Origin: an uncultured bacterium
GTDB lineage: Bacteria > Actinomycetota > Coriobacteriia > Coriobacteriales > Coriobacteriaceae
NCBI GenBank assembly: GCA_905215385.1
Contig: CAJMPY010000001.1
Location: 62,001 to 126,000 of the forward strand
Direction: 5' to 3'
Length of the DNA stretch: 64,000 bases
Part shown: one piece after another, positions 62,864 to 64,000 of the stretch
Numbering within the stretch: the first letter of the stretch is position 1
Layout of the letters: each line of letters starts with the position of its first letter
The notes under the pieces: model-generated
Databases searched by the model: none
What the model was told of the DNA's origin: nothing
Seen by the model: only the letters and a program-made list of their open reading frames with translations
Position numbers and translations under genes: made by a program

Positions 62864-64000
62864 TGGCTGCACGCTTTGGTGACATGCTGCTCGAGCAGCG
62901 TCGCCGAATGGGCCTTTCCATTCAGCAGGTCGCCAACACCATCAAAATCAGGCCGCAGATCATCGAGTTTTTCGAGACCGGTAACTTTGCTTCGATGCCG
63001 CCGCGCGGCTATGCGCAGGGCATGATTTCGAGCTATGCTCGTTTTTTGGGCCTCAATCCGCGCGAGGTCGTCAATGCCTACTTTGACGACCTGATGGCAT
63101 ACGAACGCGAGACGTCGCAGCAGGGCGGTCGTTTTCAGGACGCCGCCGGCTACGTCAATTCGCGTTCCTCTGTCGATAACGGGCGCTTCCTGATGGTTCA
63201 GGGTGGTCGCTCAACGCGTTATGGTCAGCGTCCGCAGCAGGCTGGCTATATTACCGAGACGGGGTCCAGTGAGGAAATCCGTTCTCAGCGCGATCGTTTC
63301 CGCAGCACGCCTATGCCCGACGATCGCGCGCTTCCCGCTGCCCGCGGTGTGGTGCGCGATCCCCGTGTCGGCTACGGAGATGGCGGCTATTCCGATCGCG
63401 GTTACCGTTGTGCCTCTACGGGACGCTCTCGCGGTGGCTATGCGGATGCCGATACCACGCAGGTGACGCCGCGTCTTCGCTCTCAATCTCAGCCGTGTGG
63501 CCAGCGCCCTTCGGCTCCGCGTTCGGGCCAGCGTGGCTATCAAGGCCGCGGTGAACTTGCGCCCCGCTCGGGTCAGCGCGGCCTTCAGGGCCAGGGTGGC
63601 TATCGTGGCCGTTCCGATAGCAATCGTGGTCGTATGCCTCAGGGAGGTGGCCGCAGCAGTTCCAGTCGTGGACGCGGCGGATCTCGTACTCCTCAAAACA
63701 ACGGGCTCGATCCGCGTATCGTCTACGCTGGCATCGGTGCCGTGGCGTTGCTGCTGATCGTGCTCATCGTGGTACTTCTGCGCGGCTGCGCATCTTCGAC
63801 GCCCGAAACCACGCCCGAGACGCCTGCTGCTACCAAGACGACGACCAAGAAGTCTTCTAAGAAGACCGAAACGGTCGACGAGGACGAAGACACCGATGAG
63901 GCGACGGATGAGTCGACCGGTTCGGACGCCACCAAGACGACGGCTAAAAAGGAAGAGAACGAGGCGACGAAGGTCAAGGTCTCCGTTGCCAAGGGAAAGA
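62863..64000 (+). CDS. RodZ-like membrane protein with N-terminal HTH, truncated by window end
   Basis: The frame is open to the right edge, giving 379 residues. Residues 1-75 are an HTH_25-type domain (FGDMLLEQRRRMGLSIQQVANTIKI, FFETGNFASMPPRGYAQGMISSYARFLGLNP), as in RodZ. Residues 90-285 are low-complexity and rich in R, G, Q and S, with repeated SGQRG, GYRG and GRG units. A TM (about 291-309) follows, then a T/K/E/D-rich outer segment and the beginning of a folded domain (TKVKVSVAKGK). Start ATG 62863 overlaps the ftsK stop. RodZ organises MreB-dependent elongation; here the role is inferred from domain layout. Confidence 0.85.
   Translation, partial: MAARFGDMLLEQRRRMGLSIQQVANTIKIRPQIIEFFETGNFASMPPRGYAQGMISSYARFLGLNPREVVNAYFDDLMAYERETSQQGGRFQDAAGYVNSRSSVDNGRFLMVQGGRSTRYGQRPQQAGYITETGSSEEIRSQRDRFRSTPMPDDRALPAARGVVRDPRVGYGDGGYSDRGYRCASTGRSRGGYADADTTQVTPRLRSQSQPCGQRPSAPRSGQRGYQGRGELAPRSGQRGLQGQGGYRGRSDSNRGRMPQGGGRSSSSRGRGGSRTPQNNGLDPRIVYAGIGAVALLLIVLIVVLLRGCASSTPETTPETPAATKTTTKKSSKKTETVDEDEDTDEATDESTGSDATKTTAKKEENEATKVKVSVAKGK

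Overview
The window looks like a chromosomal segment of a high-GC Gram-positive bacterium of the class Coriobacteriia, most like Collinsella. This is inferred from a strongly GC-biased third codon position, many GTG and TTG starts, an actinobacterial-type integration host factor, pyruvate phosphate dikinase beside its regulatory protein, and Firmicutes/Actinobacteria-style housekeeping gene order. No rRNA, tRNA, CRISPR array or prophage was recognised. I call 57 protein genes, two of them cut by the window ends. All are on the + strand except an APH-like kinase, adhE and rpmB.

Layout. 1-8.5 kb: trmD end, lepB, glyQ-glyS, PPDK regulatory protein, ppdK, rplS. 8.5-14.8 kb: rnhB, then yraN-comM-dprA-trmFO-xerC. 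14.8-25.1 kb: rpsB-tsf, then pyrH-frr-uppS-cdsA-dxr-rseP-ispG-proS, linking translation, undecaprenyl and phospholipid synthesis, the MEP pathway and a site-2 protease. 25.2-30.3 kb: a minus-strand patch with the kinase, bifunctional adhE and rpmB, interrupted by a REP-associated (Y1/HUH) transposase element with near-perfect terminal inverted repeats. 30.6-36.0 kb: the pyrimidine operon pyrR-pyrB-pyrC-pyrK-pyrD-pyrF behind a candidate attenuator; carAB and pyrE are absent from the cluster. 36.2-43.4 kb: mihF-gmk-rpoZ-thiI, comEA-comEC, holA, rpsT. 43.4-55.4 kb: lepA-dus-hemW, two tandem dnaJ genes (the first membrane-anchored), mtaB-phoH-ybeY-dgkA-era-recO, rpsO. 55.5-64 kb: pnp, a 651-bp intergenic region with two giant hairpins, rnj, ftsK and the start of a RodZ-like gene.

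Most genes are core machinery packed with 1-20 nt overlaps. The unusual signals are non-coding or architectural. A 20-bp sequence is identical, and at nearly the same distance, upstream of both competence-related operons (yraN-comM-dprA and comEA-comEC). Two inverted copies of a structured element between pnp and rnj show compensatory base changes. A perfect 36-bp inverted repeat before ppdK has the design of a REPIN. One DnaJ has transmembrane segments in place of its C-terminal domain. RseP carries a winged-helix-like insert of about 110 residues. The xerC gene appears to start at a non-AUG codon.

All calls come from reading the sequence and from remembered family features; no database search was run.
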